NCBI GenBank assembly: GCA_040768665.1
Contig: JAXGMN010000009.1
Span: forward strand, 353,813-417,812
Direction of reading: 5' to 3'
Source: JABWBD01 sp040768665
Lineage (GTDB): Bacteria > Planctomycetota > Planctomycetia > Pirellulales > Thermoguttaceae
Length of the DNA stretch: 64,000 nucleotides
Every line of letters starts with the position of its first letter. Position 1 is the first letter of the stretch. The notes under the pieces were generated by a model. The model searched no databases. It was not told the origin of the DNA and saw only the letters and a list, made by a program, of their open reading frames with translations. A program made the translations under genes and the position numbers. Positions 51,755-61,050 of the stretch are shown here, piece after piece.

Positions 51755-53665
51755 ATGATGCGAGCGATTCCCTACATCGTCCTCGTGGTACTGTCCGCCG
51801 GCGGTTCGGCGACCGCTGACGGGCCGCCGGCGATTGCGTTTCATCTCGACGCAGATCGGACCTACGAAGGACAGCCGGTGACGTGCACCGTGTCGATCTC
51901 CAATGTCTCCGACGCCGGCCGGCCGGAGTTCCAAAAGTCCGATGACTACGAAATCGCTCCCCTGGGCGGGCCCACCGACCACAGCTCCATGAAGTTTTTT
52001 AACGGCAGAACCACAAGCACCTCCGAACGGACCTACCGCTACCGCTTGATCCCCCGCAAGACCGGGAAGCTGGTGATCCCGGGGCCCACGCTCACCGTCG
52101 ACGGGCAGGTGCTGGAAGCAACCGATCAATCCCTCGAAGTCCTGCCGGCGACGGACCAGGATATCGTCTACCTGGAGATCGCCGCCGACCGGCAGTCGCT
52201 CTACCCGATGCAGGAAGTTACGGTTACCCTCACGGTTTCCATCAAGCAGCTGCCCGCCCCTTTTTCCGAATACGAGCCGGTCGCCGTCAATACGACTCCG
52301 CAGTTGACGATCCCCTGGATCGATCGCCGGCATCTTTCGCCGGGAATCGAGCACGCCGAGGACCCCGGGGACCAGTTGATGCGAGTGCGGAGCCGGCATG
52401 GGACCGGTTTTCGCGTGAACGACATCGGCGTCGATTCGGTCTTCACGCTTTTCGGCAGCCATGCGACGGCTTTCCACCCGAAGCCGACCACGGTCGTGCG
52501 GCCCAACAAGGAGGGAATTGCCGCCCGATATTGGCAGTACCGGTTTCCGCAAAAATTCCGAGCCACGAAACCGGGCACGTATACGCTCGGCCCGGCTTCG
52601 CTCATCGGCAGGTTCGGCGTCTCCGTAAACGGCCAGGAGGAGCTCGAAACCGAGAAGATCTTCACCCTCTCGCAGCAGATGCCGATCCGGGTCGAGGAGA
52701 TTCCCCAAGAAGGCCGGCCGGACTCGTTCGTGGGCGCGATCGGCAGCTTCGAAGCGACCGTTGAATTGAGCCCGACGAAGGTCCAGGTCCGCGACCCGAT
52801 GACTCTTGAAATCACCCTTCGCGGCCACGGAGCCTTCGAAAACGTGAAGCCGCTCGATCTGCGGGCGGTGCCGGCGATCGCCGAGCACTTTCTGATCCAT
52901 GAAGCGGGTCAGCGAAGCGGGGACGGTTTCACCACGTTCAGCTACGATTTGCGTCCGTTGGACGCCGCGATCCGGCAGTTTCCCTCCATCCCGCTGGCCT
53001 ACTTCGACGTCAATCAGGAGAAATACGTCGTTCTCAAGACGGAACCGATCAACATCGAGGTCGCCGACGCCGACAGCCTCACCGCGGATCAGATCGTCGG
53101 GCCGCCCCGAACCGAGCAGCCCGGCGAGGACGACCTCGAGATACGGAGCGAAGGCGTGTTTGCGAACGTCACGGACCTTTCGGCGGTCCGTGACGAATCG
53201 GTCCGGCCTGCCTGGTGGTTCGCCGGTCTGGGCGGCATGGCAGCGACCTACGCGGTGCTGGCCGGGGTGGCGGTCGCCGCTGGCCGCCGCAACGAAGACC
53301 GGTCCCTCCTACGACGGCGCCGGGCGCCGGCCCGCGCCCGCCAAAGGCTGCGGGAAGCCCGGGCGGAACGGTCCGCCGGCCGCTTGGCTGCCGCAGTGGA
53401 TGCGGTATGTGAAGGGATCGTGGGGCTGGTCGCCGACGCGAGCAACCTGCCCGACGCAGGGATGACAAGCAAGGATGTCCGACGCCACTTGACCGAAGCG
53501 GAGATCGAGGATGCCTTGGTCGATCGCGTGGTTTCGCTTCTGGACGCCCGTGATGCGGCCCGCTACGGGGGCTCGCACATTGTCCGGGAGGCGCTGAACC
53601 AGGAGGCGGAGCAAGTCGTCGAGCCACTGATCCGGGCGCTGAAGAGCAAAGGGAAGTTTCGCTGA
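51755..53665 (+). CDS. batD: BatD (oxygen-tolerance) protein
   Basis: A 636-residue protein. A signal peptide (AIPYIVLVVLSAGGSATA) precedes three or more Ig-like beta domains (LDADRTYEGQPVTCTVSISN; FSEYEPVAVN; VGAIGSFEATVELSPTKVQV), a membrane helix at about 490 (WWFAGLGGMAATYAVLAGVA) and a basic cytoplasmic helical tail. This is the full BatD layout. It follows the TPR gene by one base. Confidence 0.9.
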   Translation: MMRAIPYIVLVVLSAGGSATADGPPAIAFHLDADRTYEGQPVTCTVSISNVSDAGRPEFQKSDDYEIAPLGGPTDHSSMKFFNGRTTSTSERTYRYRLIPRKTGKLVIPGPTLTVDGQVLEATDQSLEVLPATDQDIVYLEIAADRQSLYPMQEVTVTLTVSIKQLPAPFSEYEPVAVNTTPQLTIPWIDRRHLSPGIEHAEDPGDQLMRVRSRHGTGFRVNDIGVDSVFTLFGSHATAFHPKPTTVVRPNKEGIAARYWQYRFPQKFRATKPGTYTLGPASLIGRFGVSVNGQEELETEKIFTLSQQMPIRVEEIPQEGRPDSFVGAIGSFEATVELSPTKVQVRDPMTLEITLRGHGAFENVKPLDLRAVPAIAEHFLIHEAGQRSGDGFTTFSYDLRPLDAAIRQFPSIPLAYFDVNQEKYVVLKTEPINIEVADADSLTADQIVGPPRTEQPGEDDLEIRSEGVFANVTDLSAVRDESVRPAWWFAGLGGMAATYAVLAGVAVAAGRRNEDRSLLRRRRAPARARQRLREARAERSAGRLAAAVDAVCEGIVGLVADASNLPDAGMTSKDVRRHLTEAEIEDALVDRVVSLLDARDAARYGGSHIVREALNQEAEQVVEPLIRALKSKGKFR

Positions 53666-54489
53666 TGGTTACTCTGCAAGCGGCTCTCGCACTGCCGCCG
53701 GCTCGCAAGGCGTTTCGTCCGCGTTTCATCGGCTCGATGGGGCTTCTTATGGCGGCAACGGTCGCCCTGGTGGGGTGCAGCCACAGCGTCAGCCCCGAGG
53801 CTCTTCGAGAATTTCAGGAGGCCCAGCGGGTCTTCGACCAGGCCGACACGGCCGAGGATTTCCTTGTGGCTGCCGGGCTTTATCAACAGATTCTCGACCG
53901 GGGCATTGTCTCCGGGGCCGTCTTGTACAACCAGGGAAACGCTTTCATGCGCGCCGGACGACGCGGCGAGGCGATTGCCGCCTACCGGCAGGCGAAGCGC
54001 TACCGGCCCCGCGACCCCTATCTGGAAGCGAATCTGCAGTACGCGCTCGGCAGCCCCTCCGCTTCGCCCGTGCGTCGTCCCGTTCTCGATACGTTGATTT
54101 TCTGGCAGGATTGGATAAGCTATCCGGCCACGCTGCGCCTGATGGCAATCTTCGGTGGTGCGACGTTCGCAGTTGCCGCCACGTGGCTTGTTCTCAGGCG
54201 TCGCTGGCTGGCGTGGTCGGCCGCGACCGGAATGGCATTGACCCTCGTGGCGGCACTCTCGGCGGGCTACGACTGGTACCGATACGAGGCGATCTCGTAT
54301 GGAGTCGTCACCGCGAGCGAAACGATCGCTCGCAAAGGCAACGCCGCGAGCTACGAACCGGCCTTCACCGAAGCGTTGCGGGAAGGCGCCGAGTTCCGCC
54401 TCGTCGATCGCCGCGGCGAGTGGCTTCTGATCCGCATGCCGGGCGCGCAGCAAGCCTGGGTCGAGGCAAAAGACGTGATCGTATATTGA
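53665..54489 (+). CDS. TPR/SH3-like Bat-operon protein (BatE type)
   Basis: A 274-residue protein. A lipoprotein-like signal (LLMAATVALVGCSH), one or two TPRs (LYNQGNAFMRAGRRGEAIAA), two membrane helices (TLRLMAIFGGATFAVAATWL; LAWSAATGMALTLVAALSAG) and a C-terminal SH3-like part (EGAEFRLVDRRGEWLLIRMP GAQQAWV). It is the last gene of the operon, sharing one base with the stop of batD. Confidence 0.88.
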   Translation: MVTLQAALALPPARKAFRPRFIGSMGLLMAATVALVGCSHSVSPEALREFQEAQRVFDQADTAEDFLVAAGLYQQILDRGIVSGAVLYNQGNAFMRAGRRGEAIAAYRQAKRYRPRDPYLEANLQYALGSPSASPVRRPVLDTLIFWQDWISYPATLRLMAIFGGATFAVAATWLVLRRRWLAWSAATGMALTLVAALSAGYDWYRYEAISYGVVTASETIARKGNAASYEPAFTEALREGAEFRLVDRRGEWLLIRMPGAQQAWVEAKDVIVY

Positions 54490-54507
54490 TGAGGTCCTAC
54501 CATGACG

Positions 54508-54570
54508 CAGGTGAATGAGGTTCTGCAGCTAGCCCATCTCCTACAACACACTTCGGGCCCCCTGCCGCCT
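54508..54570. repeat. 63-base repeat, left copy
   Basis: CAGGTGAATGAGGTTCTGCA through GGGCCCCCTGCCGCCT. The same sequence with a few changes and a 2-base insertion is at 57904-57968, after the second decayed gene copy. The two flank about 3.3 kb. Confidence 0.85.
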
Positions 54571-54586
54571 TGTGCGGCAGGGGCCA
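54556..54586 (+). terminator. terminator-like hairpin after the Bat operon
   Basis: GGCCCCCTGCCGC / GCGGCAGGGGCC with a 5-base loop (one unpaired C), but no T run. It forms the end of the 63-base repeat. The equivalent hairpin in the copy at 57904 has lost its second arm. Confidence 0.65.
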
Positions 54587-54647
54587 AAGGTTCTCCAGCT
54601 ATGTGGGTCGCCAAGAGTCTCTTGACATTCGATCTGGTCGCAAACTC

Positions 54648-54683
54648 TCCGGCGGCCTCCTTCGCGCCGTAGCCACCACCATG
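54648..54683 (-). pseudogene. small third fragment of the duplicated decayed gene
   Basis: On the minus strand it encodes MVVATARRRPPES and matches, with changes, the MVVATARKEAAGE region of the decayed copy at 54862-55585. It is only about 36 bases long. Confidence 0.5.
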
Positions 54684-54784
54684 GCCCCGGCGATGCAGTC
54701 ACCCTCACAGCCGCCGCCGACCTCGTGTCGGTGGTAGCGACGATTGGCGACTAACAGACTCGCCCGCCTCAACATTTCCTCTCT

Positions 54785-54822
54785 TTTCGTCGTATCCGTC
54801 CGGCCGCGCGGATACGACGAAA
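54785..54822. repeat. perfect 14-base hairpin
   Basis: TTTCGTCGTATCCG (54785-54798) and CGGATACGACGAAA (54809-54822) with a 10-base loop. No T run on either side long enough to call a terminator with confidence; it may end transcription of the decayed gene. Confidence 0.75.
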
Positions 54823-54861
54823 GGAGGCCGCACTGCAACATGCCCCTATCCCCGTCCTCTA

Positions 54862-55585
54862 TCAAGCCGTCCCGCACCGCCGTATCACCTCGAGAACCGC
54901 CGCCACCCGCTGATCCAGGTCTGCCTTGAGGTCCCTTGCACACTGCTCGATCACCCGGCCGCTGCTGCTGGATGGTGCGGGCTTTGGTCGCCATGTCGGC
55001 GATCCGGTCCGACCAGGCGGCCAGGGCGTCGACCTGACCTTGGGTTTTGTGGAAGTCCACCTCCCCGGCGGCCTCCTTCCGCGCCGTGGCGACCACCATC
55101 GCGCGAGCGATGCGGTAAGCTGAGTCGAAGAAGAGCATGGGCTTGCCGGCTTCCAGGTCGGCACAGTCGACCGTCACATAGAAGTCCTCGCCGATTCGCC
55201 GAAAGTCGCCGACCTCGCTCGGCTCGGCGTGCGCGCGCGAACACGAAGATCCCGGCCGACGCGACGCTTCGCGGTTGGCCTTCGCCTCCTGCAATTCGTC
55301 GATCGCAGCTTTCAGGAACTTGTTGGTCCTTGACCTCGACCGCGATTCTCGCACCCGGCCCGCCCGACGATTTCCCGAGCATGGCGACAAATCGCCCTTC
55401 TTGCTGCGGCCGTCGGCGCCTTGGGAGCCGCGGACCAGTTCGGTCTCGTCGCCCAGTTGCCCCCCCGGTCTCGGCGAAGACCGTGTCGAGGTCCTCTTCA
55501 AACTCGATGCCCTTGACGTGGCCCTTGCGAGCCTCCTCGGTGGTGGGCGAGTCGCGTCCAGACACGCCGGCGGGATTTCACGCAA
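54862..55585 (-). pseudogene. decayed gene, copy 1 (DUF2130/RmuC-like appearance)
   Basis: Pieces in all three minus frames add up to one protein: GIEFEEDLDTVFAETGG, QLGDETELVRGSQGADGRSK, IAVEVKDQ, LKAAIDELQEAKANREAS, VGDFRRIGEDFYVTVDCADL, DSAYRIARAMVVATARKEAA, EVDFHKTQGQVDALAAWSDR and GRVIEQCARDLKADLDQRVA. At least three frame changes are needed. The same protein is decayed in copy 2. The EVKDQ strand suggests a nuclease-like fold of the DUF2130 kind, but the family is not certain. Confidence 0.7.
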
Positions 55586-55586
55586 T

Positions 55587-56891
55587 TCACGTTTCCAGCA
55601 GCCAGCGCGCCGCAGAGTGTACGGTCACGCCCTCCGGCATGTCGCGTACCGTTTCGGCCGCCAGCGTGATCACGTGTCGCGTCGCCCGCGGGTGCTCCCG
55701 TGCGGCTTCCTCAAGCGAGTTCACTTCGCGCTGCCTCGTCTCGGGCGCGTCGAGATCGACGCACACCTGAATCAATTCTTCGCGTCCTCCGGGGTACCGA
55801 GCCACGAAATCGACTTCCAGATTCCCCTTGGTTCGCATATAAGCGAAATCTGCTCCGCGCCGTTGAAGTTCAAGAGCCACGGTCGTCTCCAGTGCGTGCC
55901 CCAGATTGGAACGCCCCGAGCGGTCAAACACCGGGATGAGGCCGGGATCGATCGGATAAGCCTTGCGGGGATTGACCATGCGGCGGCGCTCGGAATCGGT
56001 CGCAATGGGGATGGTCCGGATCAGGAACGCATCCTCCAGGTGTGCCAGATAGGCGTGCAAGGTATCCTTGGCCACGGGCATGCCCTGCGATCGCAGATCG
56101 CCATAGAACCTCTGGATACTGAAAGCTCCGCCCGCGTTTCCCAGCAGTTGGCGCACCATCCATCGCAATGCCAGCGGATGAGAGACGGCGTGCCGCTCGA
56201 TCACGTCGCGCAAAAGCGCCGTATCCACATAGCCGCGCAGCAGTTCGAAGCGGTCCCGCAGTTCGATGCCTTGCGCCTCGGGAAATCCGCCGCTGGCCAG
56301 GTAAATCTGCAACTCATGATCCAGCCTCGAGCGTGCCGCCTTGGGCAGCCGGTCCGCGGGCGTTTCCGGCTCCTTTCCCCGGTGCCGCAGGAACTCCCGG
56401 AAGCTGAACGGGAACACCAGCGCCTCCATCGCCCGCCCTCGCATGCTGCTGGCCACCTCGCGGCTGAGCAACCGGGCGGAGGAACCGGACAGGAACAGTT
56501 CGATCTTTTCCGTATCCAACAGTCGTCGTGCGAAGGTCTCCCATCCCGCGACGACCTGGATTTCATCGAGAAAGAAGACTGCTTTCCGCTGATCGCGCCA
56601 CTCCGGATAAAGCCGGTAGTATTCCTCCGCCACAAGCTGCAGGTCCGTAGCCGCCATGTTCGCAAGGCGTTCGTCCTCGAAGTTGAAATAGAGCAGCCCC
56701 TCGCGCGGTGTTCCAGAGGCCAGCCGCGCGGCAAGCACTTGCCACATGAACGTCGTCTTTCCGGCGCGGCGTGGTCCGATCACGGCAACCGCTTTGCCCT
56801 TAACGCCCGGAAGCCGGATGTCCCGTTCCGTCAATTCAGGGGGGACTGCCGCCACGGAATCGACGATTTTCTGCCGGATGAGGTCGCGCAT
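55587..56891 (-). CDS. AAA_14/DUF4143 ATP-binding protein
   Basis: A 434-residue protein. P-loop AVIGPRRAGKTTFMW near residue 38, YFNFEDERL and Walker B VFFLDEIQVVAGWE, sensor LFLSGSSARLLSRE, then the DUF4143 C-terminal domain (LRWMVRQLLGNAGGAFSIQR, NPRKAYPIDPGLIPVF, DFAYMRTKGNLEVDFVARYP). The NLEVDF strand is PD-(D/E)xK-like. These proteins are common, mobile and of unclear role. It lies between two decayed copies of another gene and ends right at copy 1. Confidence 0.92.
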   Translation of the reverse strand: MRDLIRQKIVDSVAAVPPELTERDIRLPGVKGKAVAVIGPRRAGKTTFMWQVLAARLASGTPREGLLYFNFEDERLANMAATDLQLVAEEYYRLYPEWRDQRKAVFFLDEIQVVAGWETFARRLLDTEKIELFLSGSSARLLSREVASSMRGRAMEALVFPFSFREFLRHRGKEPETPADRLPKAARSRLDHELQIYLASGGFPEAQGIELRDRFELLRGYVDTALLRDVIERHAVSHPLALRWMVRQLLGNAGGAFSIQRFYGDLRSQGMPVAKDTLHAYLAHLEDAFLIRTIPIATDSERRRMVNPRKAYPIDPGLIPVFDRSGRSNLGHALETTVALELQRRGADFAYMRTKGNLEVDFVARYPGGREELIQVCVDLDAPETRQREVNSLEEAAREHPRATRHVITLAAETVRDMPEGVTVHSAARWLLET

Positions 56892-57267
56892 GTCCTTGAT
56901 AGAAGGATAAAAATGCTCTGAACCGTCCTTTTGAAAAGGATAATTGTGGCATATCCTCCGTCACAATGCAATCCCGGCATGGCCGCCTGCTTGCGACTCC
57001 TAAGAAAATGCGGATCCTCGGTAACGGCGGCCGAGCGCTCCCAGAATTTCCCACACCCGCCGACCGTGTTCAGCCTCAGGCCGCTGACGCACCGTTGCGG
57101 CCGCTGTCCCGGACGACGCGCGTTAACCGCCTGGCAAGCAACTTGGTCTCGTCTTTCAGTCCACCTGATTGAATCAGTGGGGATTAGCGTAGATTAGTGT
57201 TCCCGCTTCCTCTTTCCGGTTCCTGGCGCCCCCGCACCTCCCTCCCCGCTCTTCAAGAAACGTTCGT
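56892..57267. other. intergenic stretch, no gene seen
   Basis: About 375 bases between the ATPase start and the second decayed copy. A short inverted repeat GTCCTTTTGAAAAGGAT lies near 56930, close to the ATPase start, and could be an operator; nothing else is recognised. Confidence 0.45.
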
Positions 57268-57903
57268 TCACTTGGCCCCGCACCGCCCGATCACCTCCAG
57301 AACCGCCGCCACACGCTGGTCCAGGTCCGCCTTCAGCTCGTTGGCACACTGCTCGATCACGCGGCCGCTGTTCTGGATCGTGCGGGCCTTGGTCGTCATG
57401 TCCGCGATGCGGTCCGACCAGGCGGCCAGGGTGTCGACCTGGTCTTGGATTCTGTGGAAATCCACCTCCCCGCCGGCCTCCTTCCGCGTCGAGGCGACCA
57501 CCCTCGCGCGGGCGATGCGGTACGCCGAATCGAAGAAGACCAGCGGCTTGCCGGCTTGCAGGTCGGCAAGGTCCACCGTCGAGTAGAAATCCGCGCCGAC
57601 CCGGCCGAAGTCGCCAACTTCACTCGGTTCGGCGTGCGCGAGCGAAAACAAAGATCCCGACCGACGCTTCGCCCCTTGGCCTTCGCCTCCTGCAATTCGT
57701 CAATCGCAGCCTTCAGACGAACTTGCTTGGTCCTTGACCTCGACCGCGATCCGATCGCCCGGCGCCCCGGACGATTCGCCCAGCGTGGCGACGAAATCGC
57801 CCTTCTTGCTGCGCCCGTCGGTGCCTTTCGAGCCACGGACCAGTTCCGTCTCGTCGCCCAGTTGCCGGCCGATCTTGGCAAAAACCCCTGCCGGTTTACC
57901 CGG
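57268..57903 (-). pseudogene. decayed gene, copy 2
   Basis: The last 127 codons are open in one frame (VGDFGRVGADFYSTVDLADL, DSAYRIARARVVASTRKEAG, GRVIEQCANELKADLDQRVA); upstream parts (QLGDETELVRGSKGTDGRSK, RIAVEVKDQ, LKAAIDELQEAKAKG) lie in other frames. It is truncated at the N-terminus compared with copy 1 and ends in a short palindrome (CCTGCCGGTTTACCCGGCAGG) beside the right 63-base repeat. By eye it is about 85-90 % the same as copy 1. Confidence 0.72.
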
Positions 57904-57968
57904 CAGGTGAACGAGGTTCAGCAGCTATAGCCCATCTCCTACAACACACTCCGGGCCCCCTGCCGCCT
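57904..57968. repeat. 63-base repeat, right copy
   Basis: CAGGTGAACGAGGTTCAGCA through GGGCCCCCTGCCGCCT; the same direction as the copy at 54508. The hairpin that completes the left copy is broken here. Confidence 0.85.
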
Positions 57969-58160
57969 CGCGGCCTGTTGACTTAATCGCCGTAGGCGAG
58001 TGATTGGTACTTCATCAAAGTCGCGGCGGCTGGTTTTCGACGCGACCGGTCTGACGTTTTGCGAGTCCGGCGGTGGCGCGACTGGACTCCGGACGGGCCG
58101 TCACACAGTCAGGCCGGTATTTTCAGGCGCATAGATCACCGCGCAGCCCCCCTTCCTTCG

Positions 58161-59000
58161 CTATACTTCCTCCAACGCCGCCATTTTCAAGAACTCGGCG
58201 CGCAGTCTGGCTATCTCACGCACGAGTTTGCCTAGGTTGAAAGCCGTGCACGCCCACAGCCATTCGGTCTTGACCTTTTCCAGCCCTCGCAGCAGAAACT
58301 GTCGAAATCCCAGTATCGATTTCAAGATCCCAAACGTCGTCTCTGCAATCCGCGGACGCTGCCTGTAGAGTTCACGCGCCGCCGCCGTGGCCATCCGCGC
58401 CGCCGTTCGTTCGCGTGCTTCTTCGTACGGGTCGCGCGTGATCGTGCGCCCGTTCTTGCTCTGTCCCGACACGCAGTCACTGGCCCAGTCGCAACCATGG
58501 CACGACCGGCAACGGTACACGCGAAGCGTCACACGCTTTCCGCCACGCTCAGCCGGCTTTGTCTTTTCCAACGGCATTGCATGGCCCTGCGGACAGTAGT
58601 AGAGATCCGTCTGGACATCGTAGACAAAACACGATTTTGCCAGCTTGCCTTGAGTATTGCGGGGTGACTTCGCACGCTCCGTTTCCAACACCGGCTGCGT
58701 CGGATCTGCACGCAGTGCCGGATTGTTCGCTTGCGGTTGGCTCGACTCCACCGGAGCATAGAATTCGATTCCACGCTTCTCCATCTCTTCAATGATCTGG
58801 CCGCTGTTGTTGCCGGAATCAGTGAGAAATCGCTCCGGTTTCTGGCCGAAAGTCTCCTCGATCCGATCCACCGACTCGGTTGCACCCTCGCTCTCGTTGA
58901 CCTCTGCCAGTACATCACAATCAGCGATGAATCCACGATGCCCGTCCGTGGTTGCCGTCGGCGTATAGTTCGGAGCGTAGCCGCCTTCTTTATTGGGCAT
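58161..59000 (-). mobile_element. IS1182-type transposase, 5'-truncated
   Basis: An open frame of 279 codons with the C-terminal two thirds of an IS1182/IS5-group DDE transposase: SRVMPNKEGGYAPNYTPTAT (the frame continues upstream of the ATG), DGHRGFIADCDVLAEVNESE, ERFLTDSGNNSG (Asp), and a Cys-rich zinc part (YRCRSCHGCDWASDCVSG) typical of the subfamily, then RQRPRIAETTFGILKSILGF. The N-terminal DNA-binding part and first catalytic Asp are not found in the preceding 250 bases. No clear terminal inverted repeats were seen. Probably inactive. Confidence 0.8.
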
Positions 59001-59259
59001 TACCCGCGAGTCCGGATCCGTCGTGGGAACCTGCGCCGGGTTCTTCTCGGGATGGCCAGTTGCCTCTCCGCCGCCACCGCGCCTACGTCCAGCTCCGGCG
59101 AGAGATCTGCTCCGCCCTGCGAGGGCACAAGGCCGAGCTCGATCGCCAGCTCCGAAAGCGAGGGCTCTTTCTCAATGGCTACCAGGTCCGCGGCCGTCGC
59201 GGCGCCGTCCCCCGCTTGAAGCCCCGTCCTCCGCAATCGCATAATGGTGTACCGAAACC

Positions 59260-59399
59260 TTAACCCGGATTGTTCACGTTCGCATCCTAACCCGAAGCGT
59301 AAGCAAGGACTGCCCAAGCGCCTACCCTCGCGTATGCTTCGGCTTGCGATGGCGCAGGCTACGCCGCACTCCCCGAGGGCTGTGAACAATCCGGGATAA
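59260..59399. mobile_element. 140-bp MITE-like element
   Basis: TTAACCCGGATTGTTCAC (59260-59277) and GTGAACAATCCGGGATAA (59382-59399) match as inverted repeats at 17 of 18 positions. The 104 bases between have no gene. The size and ends suit a non-autonomous transposon derivative. It lies 51 bases before the sulfatase gene and after the truncated transposase, whose ends it does not obviously share. Confidence 0.7.
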
Positions 59400-59449
59400 T
59401 CCGTCGCAATCACACCCGGGCTCTTCCGTCCTGATCCAGAGCAAAACAC

Positions 59450-60859
59450 ATGAAAACCCTCCTGCTGCTCGTCGCCGTCGCTTTGCAGATCGATTCTCAA
59501 CCGGCCCCGCCCCGCCCCGAATCGCTTCCCAAGCCCGCCGCGAATCCGTCCGCTTCGCAACCCGCCAGGCCCAACATCGTTCTCATCGTCGCCGACGACC
59601 TCGGCTACGGCGACCTCGGCTGTTACGGCAGCCGGCAGAACCACACTCCGCAGATCGACCGCCTGGCCGCCGAAGGAATCCGGTTCACCGACTTCCACAG
59701 CAACGGCCCCATGTGCAGCGCCACTCGAACTGCCCTCCTCACCGGGTTTTATCAGAATCGTTTCGGGCGCTCGTTCGAAGGCGCACTGGGTCCCGCGCAC
59801 GCCGGCCTGCCGCTCGATGCAATGACGCTTTCGGAACTGCTGCAGCACGTACGCTACGCGACCGCTATCTACGGCAAGTGGCACCTCGGCAACTCCGCGC
59901 CGTTTCTACCAACTCGCCAGGGCTTTGGTGAGTTTCGCGGCCTCTTAACCGGAGATGGCGACCACCACACCCATATCAGTCGCAGTGGGCAGCCCGACTG
60001 GTACAACGGCGAAACGATCGAGTTGCAGCCCGGCTACACTGCCGATCTGCTCACGCGCTACAGCATCGACTTCATCGAGCGGCATCAAAACACCCCGTTC
60101 TTCCTCTATGTCCCGCACCTCGCGATCCACTTCCCATGGCAAGGCCCCGACGATCCCCCGCATCGACAAGAGGGAGTCAACTACGCGGATGACAAATGGG
60201 GCATCATCCCCGATCGCAGCAACGTCGCTCCTCACGTCAAGGCGATGGTCGAGGCGCTCGACCGCAGCGTCGGTGCCATCATCGGCACCCTGAAGCGTCT
60301 GGACCTCGATCGAAACACGCTCGTGCTGTTCACCTCCGACAACGGCGGCTATATCAACTACGCTGGCGGATTCGAGAACATCTCCAGCAACGGACCGCTG
60401 CGCGGTCAGAAGACCGAGCTCTACGAGGGCGGCCACCGGGTGCCCGCAATCGCCTGGTGGCCTGCGCGACTCCGCCCACGAGTCTGCAACGAGATTGTGC
60501 TCACCTTTGACATCATGCCGACCGTACTCCGCCTTGCCTCCGCCCCGCCGCACCCCGGCGACGGCGTGGATCTCACCGGGCTGCTGTTTCGAGGGGAGCC
60601 CCTTCCGCAACGACGGCTGTTTTGGCGCAGGCGAGACAGCAAGGCGGTTCGGGAGGGGCCCTGGAAGCTGATGATTCCCGGCGCGAATCGCCCGCCCGAA
60701 CTCTATCACCTCGCCGACGACATCGGCGAAAGCCGCGATCTCGCCGCGCAACAACCGGACCGAATCGCGAGAATGTCTTCCGCGCTGAAAGCCTGGGAGG
60801 AAGAAATGGCCCAGAGCACACGTCCCAATTTCCCGGATCTCCCAAAGCAATCGCATTGA
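59450..60859 (+). CDS. secreted sulfatase
   Basis: A 469-residue arylsulfatase-family enzyme. A signal peptide (TLLLLVAVALQIDSQ) and a Pro-rich linker lead to NIVLIVADDLGYGDLGCYGS (metal-binding DD), the formylglycine motif CSATRTALLTG (the usual Pro is replaced by Ala), GKWHLG and TSDNGGYINYAGG. The Cys is converted by a maturase to formylglycine. It removes sulfate esters from algal or host polysaccharides, a trait multiplied in planctomycetes. It lies beside a glycoside hydrolase, which fits a polysaccharide-use pair. Confidence 0.93.
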   Translation: MKTLLLLVAVALQIDSQPAPPRPESLPKPAANPSASQPARPNIVLIVADDLGYGDLGCYGSRQNHTPQIDRLAAEGIRFTDFHSNGPMCSATRTALLTGFYQNRFGRSFEGALGPAHAGLPLDAMTLSELLQHVRYATAIYGKWHLGNSAPFLPTRQGFGEFRGLLTGDGDHHTHISRSGQPDWYNGETIELQPGYTADLLTRYSIDFIERHQNTPFFLYVPHLAIHFPWQGPDDPPHRQEGVNYADDKWGIIPDRSNVAPHVKAMVEALDRSVGAIIGTLKRLDLDRNTLVLFTSDNGGYINYAGGFENISSNGPLRGQKTELYEGGHRVPAIAWWPARLRPRVCNEIVLTFDIMPTVLRLASAPPHPGDGVDLTGLLFRGEPLPQRRLFWRRRDSKAVREGPWKLMIPGANRPPELYHLADDIGESRDLAAQQPDRIARMSSALKAWEEEMAQSTRPNFPDLPKQSH

Positions 60860-61050
60860 AAGGGGCAGCGGAAATCTGTGACGACTACTCGAGTGAATCC
60901 GAAATCGACCGGCTTTTTCCTCGCCGTCGAATCGGTCCGACTCCGCCATCGGCGGCCCCGCGTAAAGGACTGGGCCCACGACGAAGATAAAGATTGGCGC
61001 AAAGAGCCCGTTCTGTACAAGTAATACACCCTGATTAGAAGAACCACCTC

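Noticed and set aside
55275..56921. Plus-strand open frame of 548 codons
   Set aside because: Antisense of the DUF4143 ATPase and of decayed copy 1.
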